NCBI GenBank assembly: GCA_003220225.1
Contig: QHRU01000032.1
Span: 62,001-126,000 of the forward strand
Length of the DNA stretch: 64,000 nucleotides
Source of the DNA: Candidatus Rokuibacteriota bacterium
GTDB lineage: Bacteria; Methylomirabilota; Methylomirabilia; Rokubacteriales; CSP1-6
Direction: 5' to 3'
Shown: piece by piece, positions 52,330 through 62,193 of the stretch
Numbering within the stretch: the first letter of the stretch is position 1
Layout of the letters: the number at the start of each line of letters is the position of its first letter
Made by a program: the position numbers and the translations under genes
The notes under the pieces: generated by a model
The model's database searches: none
What the model was told of the DNA's origin: nothing
Seen by the model: only the letters and a program-made list of their open reading frames with translations

Positions 52330-55008
52330 ATGCCGCCCGAGCTCTATCGTCGGGCCCGGCGCGCCGAGGCCGGGGCAGAGCGCGCCGAGGACCGGCGTCG
52401 GCGCCGGCTCGACTTCTTCCGTGGAGCGCTCGCCGAGGGCCTCGAGGCGCTCAAGCAGCGTCACGCCGAGGGCGCTTCGGGCGAGGATTCGGTCCACACG
52501 CACGCCCGCTTCATGGACGACGTCGTCGCGTCGCTCTCCCACCTGGCGAGCGACGACGCCGAGGCGGCGGGCCTGACGCCCACGCCCTACGTGGTCGTCG
52601 CGCTGGGCGGCTACGGGCGCGGCGAGCTCCATCCCTCGAGCGACATCGACCTGATGATCGTCTACGACGGCGAGCTCTCGCCGTACGTGCAGCGCGTGAT
52701 GCAGGAGCTGCTCTACACGCTCTGGGACCTCGGGCTGCACGTCGGCCACAGCCTGCGCTCGCTGGAGGACTGCGTGGCCATGGCGCGCACCGACTTCCCG
52801 AGCCGCACGTCCATGCAGCAGGCGCGGCTCGTCGTGGGCGACAAGAAGCTGTTCACGCGCTTCGGCCGCATGCTGCGCGACAACGTCTACCGCCACGACT
52901 TCGAGCAGTTCCTGGCCACCACGCTGGCCGAGCGCGAGCAGCGCTATCGCAAGCACGGCGCCTCGCCCTACATCGGCGAGCCCAACATCAAGGAGTCCGC
53001 GGGCGGGCTGCGCGACATGCACACGGCCATGTGGCTGGGGGCGGCGAAGTTCGGCGCGCGCACGCTGCGCGAGCTGGCCGAGCGCGGGCTCATCACGCCG
53101 CACGAGCAGGAGGCGGCCGACCGCGCGCTGACCTTCCTCTGGCGCGTGCGGAACGAGCTGCATTTCTTCTCCGGCCACAAGAACGACGTGCTCTCCCGCG
53201 AGCTGCAGCCGCGCATCGCCAAGAACCTCGGCTACGAGAACGAGGACGACGCCCTCGGCGTCGAGCGCTTCATGCGCGACTACTACCTGAACGCGCGCGC
53301 GATCCACCGCGTGTCGCAGCGCCTCATCGCCCGCTGCCACGAGACGCTCTGGGTGCGCGGCTCCGCCGAGCGGCGGCAGCGCCTGCAGGCGCTGGCCGAC
53401 GGGCTCGTGTTCTTCGACGGCCGCCTGCACCGCGCCGACCGCGATCCCGGGGTGCTGCGGCGCGACCCCGTCCGCCTCATGAAGGTGTTCTGGCACCTCC
53501 ACCGTCTGGGCTGTGACCTCTCGCTCGGGCTGGAGCGCGCGGTGGAGGAGTCACTCGACGTCGTGGACGACGCGTTCCGGCGCTCGCCGGCCGTGCGCGA
53601 CCTCTTCCTCGACATCTGCCGCTCGTGGGGGCGCGTCGCGCTGACCTTCTCGGAGATGCACGAGCTGGGACTGCTCGGGCGCTACCTGCCGGAGTTCGGC
53701 GGGCTCACGTGCCTCGTGCAGTACGACGTCTACCACAAGTTCTCGGCCGACCAGCACTCGCTGCTCGCCGTCGAGCACCTCGAGGCGCTGGCGCCCGGCC
53801 AGTCGTCGGAGTCGGAGGGCGTGGCCGCCGTCTTCAACGAGGTCGAGAAGCCCGAGCTGCTGATGCTCGGCATGCTGCTGCACGACATCGGCAAGGCCAA
53901 GGGCCACGGCCACGTCGCCAAGGGCATCCCGCTCATCCGCGAGCTGACCACGCGCATGGGGCTGCCGCCCGAGGACGCCGGCATGGTCGAGTTCCTCGTC
54001 GCGCACCACCTGACGATGTCGCACATCGCGCAGCGCCGCGACATCGACGATCCCAAGACGATCGAGACGTTCGCGGAGACCGTGGCCGACCCGCAGCGGC
54101 TGAGGATGCTCTATCTGTTGACGTGGGCGGACATGCGCGCGGTGGGGCCGGGCGTGCTGACCGGCTGGCAGGCGCGCATCCTGCACGAGCTCTACGCGCG
54201 CACGCTGGCGCGGCTGACGGGAGGGCGCGTCGCGAAGCCGAACCGCACGCAGCTGGCGGCGCGGCTGTGGGAGACGCTCGGCGGCGACGTTCCGATGGCC
54301 GATGTACGCGCGCACCTCGCCATGGTGCAAGACCGCTACCTCGCCACCACGAGCGTGCAGCGGATGGCCGCTCACCTGCGACTCGTGGCGCGTCTGGAGT
54401 CCGCGCCCGTCGCCACCGAGCTGTTCCACCATCCCGACCTCGGCTCCTCCGATCTCGTCGTGGTCACGCCCGACGTTCCGGGCCTCTTCGCGCTGATCGC
54501 GGGCACGCTGGCCGCGCACGGCGTCAACATCATCTCGGCGCAGATCGCCACGCGCGCCGACGGCGTCGCCATCGACACCTTCCAGGTCAACGACCCCACC
54601 GGCGAGGCGGTGACCTCGGCCGCGCAGTGGGGCCGCACCCTCGCCGCGCTGGCGGCGGTGCTCACGCACGAGCAGTCGGTGGACGGGCTGCTGGAGCGGC
54701 GGCGCGCCGGCGGGCGCGCCACGCCGCCCGGCGAGGCCAGGCCGAAGATCGCGGTGGACAACCGGCTGTCCGACGAGTACACGGTCATCGAGGTGAAATG
54801 CCCGGACCGACTCGGCCTGCTCTACCTGATCACGCGTACGCTGTCTGCGCTGGATCTCGACATCGCCAGCGCGCGCATCGCGACGGAGATCGACCAGGCC
54901 CTCGACACCTTCTATGTCCTCGACCGCAAGGGCCGGCGGCTCGAGGACCCCGACGCCATCGAGCACGCCCGCGCGGCCCTCGCGCAGGCGCTGCTCCAGC
55001 CGATCTGA
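52330..55008 (+). CDS. glnD: [protein-PII] uridylyltransferase/uridylyl-removing enzyme
   Basis: 892 residues, full length. Order: nucleotidyltransferase domain with GGYGRGELHPSSDIDLMIVY (near residue 92), GlnE-like helical region, HD domain with LLHDIGKAKGHGHVAKG (near residue 519), and two C-terminal ACT domains (VVVTPDVPGLFALIAGTLAAHG and VKCPDRLGLLYLITRTLSALD) that sense glutamine. It uridylylates PII (GlnB/GlnK) in nitrogen control. Its stop overlaps the next gene's ATG (TGATG). Confidence 0.97.
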   Translation: MPPELYRRARRAEAGAERAEDRRRRRLDFFRGALAEGLEALKQRHAEGASGEDSVHTHARFMDDVVASLSHLASDDAEAAGLTPTPYVVVALGGYGRGELHPSSDIDLMIVYDGELSPYVQRVMQELLYTLWDLGLHVGHSLRSLEDCVAMARTDFPSRTSMQQARLVVGDKKLFTRFGRMLRDNVYRHDFEQFLATTLAEREQRYRKHGASPYIGEPNIKESAGGLRDMHTAMWLGAAKFGARTLRELAERGLITPHEQEAADRALTFLWRVRNELHFFSGHKNDVLSRELQPRIAKNLGYENEDDALGVERFMRDYYLNARAIHRVSQRLIARCHETLWVRGSAERRQRLQALADGLVFFDGRLHRADRDPGVLRRDPVRLMKVFWHLHRLGCDLSLGLERAVEESLDVVDDAFRRSPAVRDLFLDICRSWGRVALTFSEMHELGLLGRYLPEFGGLTCLVQYDVYHKFSADQHSLLAVEHLEALAPGQSSESEGVAAVFNEVEKPELLMLGMLLHDIGKAKGHGHVAKGIPLIRELTTRMGLPPEDAGMVEFLVAHHLTMSHIAQRRDIDDPKTIETFAETVADPQRLRMLYLLTWADMRAVGPGVLTGWQARILHELYARTLARLTGGRVAKPNRTQLAARLWETLGGDVPMADVRAHLAMVQDRYLATTSVQRMAAHLRLVARLESAPVATELFHHPDLGSSDLVVVTPDVPGLFALIAGTLAAHGVNIISAQIATRADGVAIDTFQVNDPTGEAVTSAAQWGRTLAALAAVLTHEQSVDGLLERRRAGGRATPPGEARPKIAVDNRLSDEYTVIEVKCPDRLGLLYLITRTLSALDLDIASARIATEIDQALDTFYVLDRKGRRLEDPDAIEHARAALAQALLQPI

Positions 55009-57635
55009 TGCTCGGCCGCTATCGCGACAGGGTGCGCGCGTGGAGCGACCCCTTCGGCCGCGTCCTGTTCCGCCTCCGGCTGCGCCCGAATCATCTGACG
55101 GTGGCGGGGCTCGCGGCCAGCCTCGTCGCCGCGGGCTGCTTCATCGCGGGCCAGACGAGGACGGCCGGCCTCGTGCTGATCGTGGCCGGCCTCCTCGACC
55201 TGCTCGATGGCTCGCTCGCCCGCGCCTCGGGGCAGGTGACGGCGTTCGGCGCGTTCCTCGACTCGGTGATCGACCGCTACTCCGACATCGCGGTGATGCT
55301 CGGCATCGTCGTGCTCTACGCGCGCATGCCGAACCCGCGCGGCGCGCTGGTGGCCATGGCGGGCCTCGCGGGGTCGGTCATGGTCAGCTACACGAAGGCG
55401 CGCGCGGAGTCGATCGGGGTCGAGTGCAACGTCGGCATGATGGAGCGGCCCGAGCGGCTGATCTGCCTCATCGTCGGCGCGCTGCTCGACATCATGGAGC
55501 CGGCGCTCTGGGTCCTCGCCGTGTTGGCGAACCTCACGGCGGTCCAGCGCATCATCTTCACGCACCGGATGATGCAGGCCGCGCCGCGCCGTGCGCGCGT
55601 GCTGCTGCCCGTGCTCGCGGCCGCGCTGCTGCTGCTGCCGGCGGCGGGCCACGCGTCCTCCGAGACCGAGCGCGCGTGGTCGCGCGCCGTCACCGCCCTC
55701 CAGGAGGGCGACGCGGCGCCGCTCGCGCAGGCGTTCGCGACCGAGGCGGCGCAGGCGAGCCCGATCGGCGACCACGTGCGCTGGCTCCTGGCCGACGCGC
55801 TCGCGCGCCGCGGCGATTTCGCCGGCGCGCGGGCCGCGGCGATCGGCGTCGCCGACCAGCATCCGGACAGCCGTCTGGCGCCGCGCGCGCTCGTGCTGGC
55901 CTCGGTGCTCGCCTCGCGCGCCGGCGATGAGGTCGCCGCGCAGGCGGCGCTCCGGCGGCTGCTCGAGCGCTATCCCGACGCGGTGGAGGTTCCGGAGGCG
56001 CTCTACCTCCTCGGACAGACTGCCGAGGCGCGCGGTCACCCCGACGTCGCCGCGCTCGCGTACCGGCAACTGCGCGTGCTGGCGCCGACGACGGGTTACG
56101 CGGAGGCGGCGAGCGACCGGCTCGGCGTGCTCGTGAGCGGCGGCACGCCGCTGCCGCCGCTGTCGATGGCCGAGCGGATCGACCGCGCCGAGCGGCTGCT
56201 GCGCGGCGGCGTGCCCAAGACGGCGGGCGACGAGGCCGAGCGCATCGCCGACGAGGCGCGCGACGCCGGCATCGTGGTGCGCGCGCTGCGCGTGGTCGGC
56301 GACGCGGCGGCGCGGCTCGGGCGCTACGAGGCCGGCGCCAGGGCGCTGGAGGCCGCGGCCAGGCACGCGCCGGCCGACCAGCAGCCGCGCCTGCGCATCG
56401 ACCAGGCGCGGTTCCTCATCCGCGCCGGACAGGACAAGCGTGCGATCGCGCTGCTGACGTCCGTGGCCGCCCGCGCGCCGGAGTCCGAAGCGGCGGAGGC
56501 GATGGCGCTGCAGGCACGCGTGTACGACGAGGGCAGCCGCGACGCCGACGCGATCGCGCTGTACCGGCAGATCGTCAAGCGCTTCCCCAATCGCGAGGTG
56601 GCCGCCGTCGCGCTGTGGCGGCTCGGCTGGCTGGCGTGGCTGCGCGGCGATCCGCGTGCCGCCGCCGCGGAGTGGAAGCACGTCGCCGAGCTGTCGGGCG
56701 GGCGTGGCCTGCGCGTGCCGGCCCTCTACTGGCGCGGGCGCGCGCTCGAGACGCTGAAGGACGAGGCGGGCGCGGAGTCGCTCTACACGAAGGTGCTGTC
56801 CGAGGCGCCGCGCGGCTACTACGGCGTGCTCGCCGCCCAGCGCGTCGTGGGGGCGGCGCCCGCCGCGATGCCGCGCGAGATCAGCACGCCGGCGCTGCCC
56901 GCAAACCCGTCGGAGGCGCTCAAGGCCGATCCGGGCTTCGCGCGGGTGGACCTGCTGCGCCGGATCGGTCTCGTCGAGTACGCGTGGGAGGAGCTGGAGG
57001 ACGTCGTGCAGTCGTCCGTCGGCGATCCCGTGCGCCTCTACGGCGCCTCCAGCGCGTACGTGCGCGACGAGCGCTACCACCTGGCGCTGCGCATCGTGCG
57101 CCGCCACTTCGGTGCGCTCAGCACCTCCGGCGACCCGGCGCTGCCGCGCGCATTCTGGGAGGTCATCTATCCCTTCGGCTGGCGCGACGAGGTCGCGGCG
57201 GCCGCGAAGCGCGCCGGCCTCGACCCGTTCCTCGTGGCGGCCATCGTGCGCGAGGAGTCCAGCTACTATCCGCGGGCCGTGTCGCGCGCCGGCGCGCGCG
57301 GGCTCATGCAGCTCATGCCGGCGACGGCGAAGCCGATGGCCGACGTGCGCGGGCTTCCCTTCGAGGAAGGCGGCGTGCTCGACGATCCGCGGGCCAACCT
57401 CGACCTGGGCACCGCGTTCTTCGCCGGTCTCATGAAGGAGTTCGGCGATCCGCGCCTGGCCATCGCCGCCTACAACGCCGGGCCCAAGCGCGTGCGCGAC
57501 TGGTGGAAGGCGCGGCGCACGGGCGACATGGAGGCGTTCGTCGAGCAGATTCCCTACGACGAGACGCGCCAGTACGTGAAGCGCGTGATGCTCTCCTGGG
57601 CGGAGTACCGCCGGCTCTACGGCGAGCCGAAGTAG
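55008..57635 (+). CDS. one-frame fusion: CDP-alcohol phosphatidyltransferase + Slt70-like lytic transglycosylase
   Basis: 875 codons without a stop. Residues 1-187: a membrane phosphatidyltransferase with the complete motif DG-SLAR-x8-G-AFL-D-SVI-D and about five helices. Residues 188-211: a signal-like helix starting with two Met (MMQAAPRRARVLLPVLAAAL...). Residues 212-700: TPR-like helical repeats (ALYLLGQTAEARGHPDVAAL etc.). C-terminus: lytic transglycosylase with the catalytic Glu in AIVREESSYYPRAVS, GARGLMQLMPATA and IAAYNAGPKRVRDWW. An internal start at 55569 could still yield a separate Slt, but no ribosome-binding site is there. Confidence 0.85.
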   Translation: MLGRYRDRVRAWSDPFGRVLFRLRLRPNHLTVAGLAASLVAAGCFIAGQTRTAGLVLIVAGLLDLLDGSLARASGQVTAFGAFLDSVIDRYSDIAVMLGIVVLYARMPNPRGALVAMAGLAGSVMVSYTKARAESIGVECNVGMMERPERLICLIVGALLDIMEPALWVLAVLANLTAVQRIIFTHRMMQAAPRRARVLLPVLAAALLLLPAAGHASSETERAWSRAVTALQEGDAAPLAQAFATEAAQASPIGDHVRWLLADALARRGDFAGARAAAIGVADQHPDSRLAPRALVLASVLASRAGDEVAAQAALRRLLERYPDAVEVPEALYLLGQTAEARGHPDVAALAYRQLRVLAPTTGYAEAASDRLGVLVSGGTPLPPLSMAERIDRAERLLRGGVPKTAGDEAERIADEARDAGIVVRALRVVGDAAARLGRYEAGARALEAAARHAPADQQPRLRIDQARFLIRAGQDKRAIALLTSVAARAPESEAAEAMALQARVYDEGSRDADAIALYRQIVKRFPNREVAAVALWRLGWLAWLRGDPRAAAAEWKHVAELSGGRGLRVPALYWRGRALETLKDEAGAESLYTKVLSEAPRGYYGVLAAQRVVGAAPAAMPREISTPALPANPSEALKADPGFARVDLLRRIGLVEYAWEELEDVVQSSVGDPVRLYGASSAYVRDERYHLALRIVRRHFGALSTSGDPALPRAFWEVIYPFGWRDEVAAAAKRAGLDPFLVAAIVREESSYYPRAVSRAGARGLMQLMPATAKPMADVRGLPFEEGGVLDDPRANLDLGTAFFAGLMKEFGDPRLAIAAYNAGPKRVRDWWKARRTGDMEAFVEQIPYDETRQYVKRVMLSWAEYRRLYGEPK

Positions 57636-57639
57636 CGCG

Positions 57640-58284
57640 CTACTGCGCGGCTTGCTTCTCGGCCTCGAGCGGCTCCAGCCGGCTCAGCCGATCCTCCAGC
57701 GTGGGCTTCGCCGCCAGCCACCCGCCGCGCGGCGGGCCGTTCACCTTCGCCGCCGCGCGCAGCGCCTCCGCCATCGCGCGCCGGGGCGACTCGTAGCCCA
57801 TGTCGCGAAGGATCTGGACGGCCTTCAGATCGGCGGCGATCTCCTGGTCGCGCGTGAACGCGCGCACGATGAGCGGGTTGGCGACGAAATCGAGGAGGCC
57901 GGCGCCCGGGATCGCGATGCCGAGCACGGTGAAGCCGGCGCCCGGCGACAGCGACAAGGCGCGCCGCTCCCCGATGTGTCCGAGCACCTCGTGGGCGACC
58001 TCGTGAGCCACGAGCGCGTCGATGATCTTCGCCGGCTGGCGTGCGAGGCCCTGCGTGAAATAGAACGTCGCGTCCTCGACGGTGTACGCGCTGACCTTGC
58101 GGGTGCGAATCATCGCGAACGAGTACTCGCCGGGATCGTCGCTCGCCGCCTTCGCGGCGCGCCAGAGCGCCTCGGCGAGCACGCGCGTCTCCGGATCGGC
58201 GGGGTTGGGATAGTACGCGCGCTCGGCGACGGTGGCGCAGCCGGTGACCATGAGGAGCAGCGCGAGCGGCCACACACGCCTCAT
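57640..58284 (-). CDS. M48-family metalloprotease lipoprotein
   Basis: 214 residues. Lipoprotein signal ending in VTGC (Cys near residue 16), then the zinc motif VAHEVAHEVLGHIGE (HExxH) and the third ligand Glu in RDQEIAADLKAVQIL, as in HtpX/BepA/LoiP-like enzymes. Periplasmic, anchored to the inner or outer membrane, it likely takes part in envelope protein quality control. Converges on the fusion gene 4 bp away. Confidence 0.9.
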   Translation of the reverse strand: MRRVWPLALLLMVTGCATVAERAYYPNPADPETRVLAEALWRAAKAASDDPGEYSFAMIRTRKVSAYTVEDATFYFTQGLARQPAKIIDALVAHEVAHEVLGHIGERRALSLSPGAGFTVLGIAIPGAGLLDFVANPLIVRAFTRDQEIAADLKAVQILRDMGYESPRRAMAEALRAAAKVNGPPRGGWLAAKPTLEDRLSRLEPLEAEKQAAQ

Positions 58285-58346
58285 GGATCCATGCTACGGG
58301 CGGCGGCCCCCGGAAGTCGCCCAAAATCAGGCGGCGACGCGGGCGG

Positions 58347-58961
58347 CTATTTCGTCAACAGGGGCTTGAGATACGGCCACAGCCGCTCGGCGATCACGCG
58401 CTGGCCCTCCACCGTCGGGTGGATGCCGTCGGGCTGGTTCAGGCGCACGTCGCCGGCCACGCCGTCCAGCAGGAAGGGCGCCAGCGGGACGCCGGTGGCG
58501 CGCGCGACCGCCGGGTACACGCCCGCGAACGCCCGCGCGTAGTCGTCGCCGTAGTTCGGCGGCAGGCGCATGCCCGCGAGCAGCACGCGGACGCCGGCGG
58601 CGCGGGCGCGCTCGATGATGCGCGTGAGGTTGTCGCGGAGGACGTCCGGCGCCTGGCCGCGCAGCCCGTCGTTGGCGCCGAGCGCGACGATGACGACGTC
58701 CGGCCGCAGCTTCAGCACCCAGTCGATGCGTCGCAGCCCGCCCGCGCTGGTGTCGCCGCTGACGCCGGCGTTGATCACGCGGTACTCGAAGCCCTCGCGT
58801 CGCAGGCGCGCCTCGAGCACCGCCGGGTACGCCTCCTCGGGCGAGACGCCGAGCCCGGCCGTCAGGCTGTCGCCGAGCGCGGCGATGACGTGGTCGGCGG
58901 CGGACGCCGGCGACGCGACGAGCAGGAGGAGGACGACCGGCAGCGCGCGGAGGAGGCTCAC
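58347..58961 (-). CDS. tesA: TesA-like SGNH arylesterase/thioesterase
   Basis: 204 residues from GTG. Signal peptide ALPVVLLLLVASPASAA, then block I ALGDSLTAGLGVSPEEAYP, block II GVSGDTSAGGL, block III VALGANDGLRG and block V in GIHPTVEGQRVIAERLWPYL. Periplasmic lysophospholipase/thioesterase/arylesterase. Divergent from the LolD-like ABC genes, the same arrangement as tesA-ybbA-ybbP in gamma-proteobacteria. Confidence 0.92.
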   Translation of the reverse strand: MSLLRALPVVLLLLVASPASAADHVIAALGDSLTAGLGVSPEEAYPAVLEARLRREGFEYRVINAGVSGDTSAGGLRRIDWVLKLRPDVVIVALGANDGLRGQAPDVLRDNLTRIIERARAAGVRVLLAGMRLPPNYGDDYARAFAGVYPAVARATGVPLAPFLLDGVAGDVRLNQPDGIHPTVEGQRVIAERLWPYLKPLLTK

Positions 58962-58975
58962 GCTCAGAGTGTAGT

Positions 58976-59677
58976 ATGGGAGGGATGCTCGTCTCGATCC
59001 GAGACCTCACCCTGCGTCTGCCGAGCGGCGGCCGCACGCTCAGCGTGCTCGACGGCGTCTCGCTCGACGTCGACGCGGGCGAGGCGGTGGCCGTCGCCGG
59101 GCCCTCGGGAAGCGGCAAGTCCACGCTGCTCGGGCTCGTGGCCGGGCTCGACGCGCCGACGTCGGGCACGATCGTGGTCGCGGGCGTCGAGGTCACGCGG
59201 CTCGGCGAGGCGGCGCTGGCCCGCTTCCGCCGCGAGATGCTCGGCTACGTGTTCCAGTCCTACCACCTGATCCCGACGCTGACGGCGGCCGAGAACGTCG
59301 CGGTGCCGTTCGACCTCGCGGGCACGGCCGGCGCCACCGCGCGCACCGCCGACCTGCTCGCCAGCGTCGGCCTCGGCGACCGCGGCCATCACTATCCCGT
59401 GCAGCTCTCGGGCGGCGAGCAGCAGCGCGTCGCGGTCGCGCGCGCGATGGCGCTCGATCCGCCGCTGCTGCTGGCCGACGAGCCGACGGGCAACCTCGAC
59501 TCCGCGACCGGCGGCGCCATCATCGACCTCCTCTTCGCGCTGAACCGCGACCGCGGCACGACGCTGCTGCTCGTCACCCACGACGAAGCCCTCGCCGAGC
59601 GCGCCGATCGCGTGGTGTCGCTGCGCGACGGCCGCATCGCCGGTGAGCGGCGGCGCGCGGGCGCGCTGGCCCCGTGA
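58976..59677 (+). CDS. ybbA: ABC exporter ATP-binding protein (YbbA/LolD family)
   Basis: 233 residues; ATG at 58976 (a second ATG three codons on). Walker A AGPSGSGKST, Q-loop YVFQSYHLIPTLTAAENVAVP, signature LSGGEQQRVAVARAM, Walker B LLLADEPTGNLDS and HDEAL. MacB/LolD-type ATPases act with FtsX-fold permeases in mechanotransmission rather than transport across a channel. GTGA overlap joins it to the permease. Confidence 0.93.
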   Translation: MGGMLVSIRDLTLRLPSGGRTLSVLDGVSLDVDAGEAVAVAGPSGSGKSTLLGLVAGLDAPTSGTIVVAGVEVTRLGEAALARFRREMLGYVFQSYHLIPTLTAAENVAVPFDLAGTAGATARTADLLASVGLGDRGHHYPVQLSGGEQQRVAVARAMALDPPLLLADEPTGNLDSATGGAIIDLLFALNRDRGTTLLLVTHDEALAERADRVVSLRDGRIAGERRRAGALAP

Positions 59678-62193
59678 GCGCGGCGCCCCGGCTCGCGTGG
59701 CGCCAGGCGCGCGGCGCCTGGCGGCACTTCGTCCTGCTGGCCGCCTGCGTCGCGCTGGGCGTGGCCGCGCTCGTCGCCGTCGGCTCCTTCGCCGCCACGC
59801 TCGATCACACGCTGGCGCGCGAGGCCAAGGCGCTCACGGGCGGCGACCTCGAAGTGCGCGCCGCGCGGCCGCTCGACGGCGAGACCGCCGCGGCCTTGGC
59901 CGATCTGCGAGCGAAGGGCGCGTCCGTCGTGAGCGTGCGCGAGCTGCTCGCGATGGCGCGCGGCGCCGACGGGCGCGCGCTGCTCGTCGAGCTGAAGGCG
60001 CCGGGCGCCGGCTATCCGCTCTACGGCCGGCTGGAGACGGCGCCGCCGGCGCCGTTGGCCGCGCTGCTCGCCGAGGGCGGCGCGGTGGTCCAGGGCGAGG
60101 CGCTCGAGCGTCTCGGCCTGCGCGTCGGCGACCGGCTCGCCCTCGGCGCGGCGACGTTCACGGTGCGCGGCGTCGTGGAGCGCGAGCCCGACCGCTCGGC
60201 CAGCCTCGTCACGCTCGGGCCGCGCGTGTTCGTCGCCGGCGACGCGCTCGAGCGCACCGGCCTCGTGCAGGTCGGCAGCCGCGTCCGCTACCGTGCGCTC
60301 GTGCGGCTGCCGGCGCCGCTGGCCGCGCGCGACGCGCGCGAGGCCATGGCGCGCCGGATCGCCGACCCCGGCGTGCGCGTGGCGTCGTACGACGAGGCCC
60401 AGCCGGGACTCCGGCGCTTCTTCTCGCAGCTTGCGAGCTATCTCGGCCTCGTCGGCCTCGCGAGCCTCCTCGTGGGCGGCATCGGCGTGGCCTCGTCGGT
60501 GGCCACGTTCGTCCGGCGCCAGGCGCCGACGATCGCGATCCTGAAAGCGCTCGGCGCCGACTCCCGCACCGTGCTCGCCACGTTTCTCTGGCAGACGCTG
60601 ACGGTCGGCGCCGCCGCGAGCGTCGCCGGCGCCGTCCTCGGCACCGCGCTCCAGCCCGTGCTCATCCGTCTCCTCGCCGGCCTCGTGCCGTTCACGCTGG
60701 AGGCGCGCGTCGAGCCGCTCACGCTCGCGCGCGGCGTCCTCATGGGCGTGCTGACGACGTTCCTCTGCGCGCTCTGGCCGCTCCTCGCCGTGCGCACGGT
60801 GCGGCCGAGTCTGATCCTGAGGGCCGAGGTGGACGCCGCCCCCGCCCGCGGCCCGCGCCCGTGGGCGGTGGCGCTGCCGGTGGCGGCGGGGCTGGCCGCG
60901 CTCGCGCTCTGGCAGGCGGGCTCGCTCAAGCTCGGCGGCATCTTCCTCGGCGCCGCCGTCGCCGCCGTCGTCACGCTGCTCGTGCTCGCGCGCGGCCTCG
61001 TCGGCGCGGCCCGGCGGCTGCCGCGCGCGCCGTGGCCGGCGTGGCGCCATGGCCTCGGCGGCCTGCGCCGGCCCGGCGGCCATCCGGCGCGGGTGGTCGT
61101 CGCGCTGGGCGCCGGCGTCATGCTGCTCGTCGCCGTCGCGCTGCTCCAGGACTCGCTCGACGCCCAGATCGACCACGAGCGGCGGCGCGAGGCGCCGTCC
61201 TTCTTCTTCGTCGACGTGCAGCCGGACCAGCGCGAGGCCTTCGCGCGGGTGCTGGCCCGGACCGGCGGCGGCGTCACGCCCGCCCTCACGCCGATCGTGC
61301 GCGCGCGGCTGGCCGCCGTGAACGGCGTCCGCGTCACCCGCGACCTCGTACGCAGCCGCGTGGGCGAGGACCGCGAGGGCGCCTTCTATTACACTCGCGA
61401 GTACGCGCTGACCTGGTCGGCCGAGCCGCCGCCGGGCACCGTCGTCACGCGTGGCCGGTGGTGGGGCCCGGACCCCGGGCCGGCGCGCATCTCGGTGGAG
61501 GAAGCCATGGCCAGGCAGCTCGGCGTGGACGTCGGCGGGCGGTTGACGTTCGACGTGCAGGGCGTCCCGGTCGAGGCCGAGGTCGCGAGCCTGCGCAAGG
61601 TGGACTGGCAGAGCCTCGCCACCAACTTCTTCGTCGTGTTCTCGCCGGGCGCGCTCGACGGCGCGCCGGTGACGTTCGTCGCCACCGCGCGCACGACCGC
61701 CGCCGCCGAGGGCCCCGTGGCCGCCGCGGTGGCCGCCGCGTTCCCGAACGTGACGGCCATTCCGGTGCGCGACGTGCTCGAGCGCGTCGGCGCCGTGCTG
61801 GGCGACATGGCCGTCGCCATCCGCGTGATGGCGCTCTTCACCGTGGCCACCGGCGTCGTGGTGATGGCCGGTGCCCTGACGGCGACGCGTTACCAGCGGC
61901 TCTACGAGTCGGCCGTGCTGCGCACGCTCGGCGCCACGCGCGGCGCCGTCGCCCGCGCCTTCGCGGTGGAGTACGGCTGCCTCGGGGCCGCCGCCGGGCT
62001 CGGCGGCACCGCGCTGGCCGCCCTGCTCGCCTGGATCGTGCTGCGCTTCGTGCTGGACACCCCGTGGCGATTCGAGCCCCAGGTCCTGGTTGGTGGTATC
62101 GTCGCGACCATGGCGCTGGCCGTCGCTGTCGGATTCCTCGCCACCTACCGCCTGCTCGGGGCCAAGCCCCTGCCGGTGCTGCGCCGTGAGTGA
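59674..62193 (+). CDS. ybbP: FtsX-fold ABC permease (YbbP family)
   Basis: 839 residues from GTG, as expected for YbbP. Ten hydrophobic segments: an N-terminal helix, a large periplasmic domain, three helices near residues 255-385, then four near 395-480 and a second periplasmic domain before the last three (from about 725). The block LVGGIGVASSVATFVRRQAPTIAILKALGADSRTV is the FtsX cytoplasmic loop pattern, repeated as TATRYQRLYESAVLRTLGATRGAV. Works with the YbbA-like ATPase; substrate unknown. Confidence 0.93.
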   Translation: MSAAPRLAWRQARGAWRHFVLLAACVALGVAALVAVGSFAATLDHTLAREAKALTGGDLEVRAARPLDGETAAALADLRAKGASVVSVRELLAMARGADGRALLVELKAPGAGYPLYGRLETAPPAPLAALLAEGGAVVQGEALERLGLRVGDRLALGAATFTVRGVVEREPDRSASLVTLGPRVFVAGDALERTGLVQVGSRVRYRALVRLPAPLAARDAREAMARRIADPGVRVASYDEAQPGLRRFFSQLASYLGLVGLASLLVGGIGVASSVATFVRRQAPTIAILKALGADSRTVLATFLWQTLTVGAAASVAGAVLGTALQPVLIRLLAGLVPFTLEARVEPLTLARGVLMGVLTTFLCALWPLLAVRTVRPSLILRAEVDAAPARGPRPWAVALPVAAGLAALALWQAGSLKLGGIFLGAAVAAVVTLLVLARGLVGAARRLPRAPWPAWRHGLGGLRRPGGHPARVVVALGAGVMLLVAVALLQDSLDAQIDHERRREAPSFFFVDVQPDQREAFARVLARTGGGVTPALTPIVRARLAAVNGVRVTRDLVRSRVGEDREGAFYYTREYALTWSAEPPPGTVVTRGRWWGPDPGPARISVEEAMARQLGVDVGGRLTFDVQGVPVEAEVASLRKVDWQSLATNFFVVFSPGALDGAPVTFVATARTTAAAEGPVAAAVAAAFPNVTAIPVRDVLERVGAVLGDMAVAIRVMALFTVATGVVVMAGALTATRYQRLYESAVLRTLGATRGAVARAFAVEYGCLGAAAGLGGTALAALLAWIVLRFVLDTPWRFEPQVLVGGIVATMALAVAVGFLATYRLLGAKPLPVLRRE

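Noticed and set aside
54912-57107. 731-codon minus-strand frame opposite the fusion gene
   Set aside because: Low-complexity Arg/Ala/His product and no family signal; the plus-strand reading has catalytic motifs throughout.
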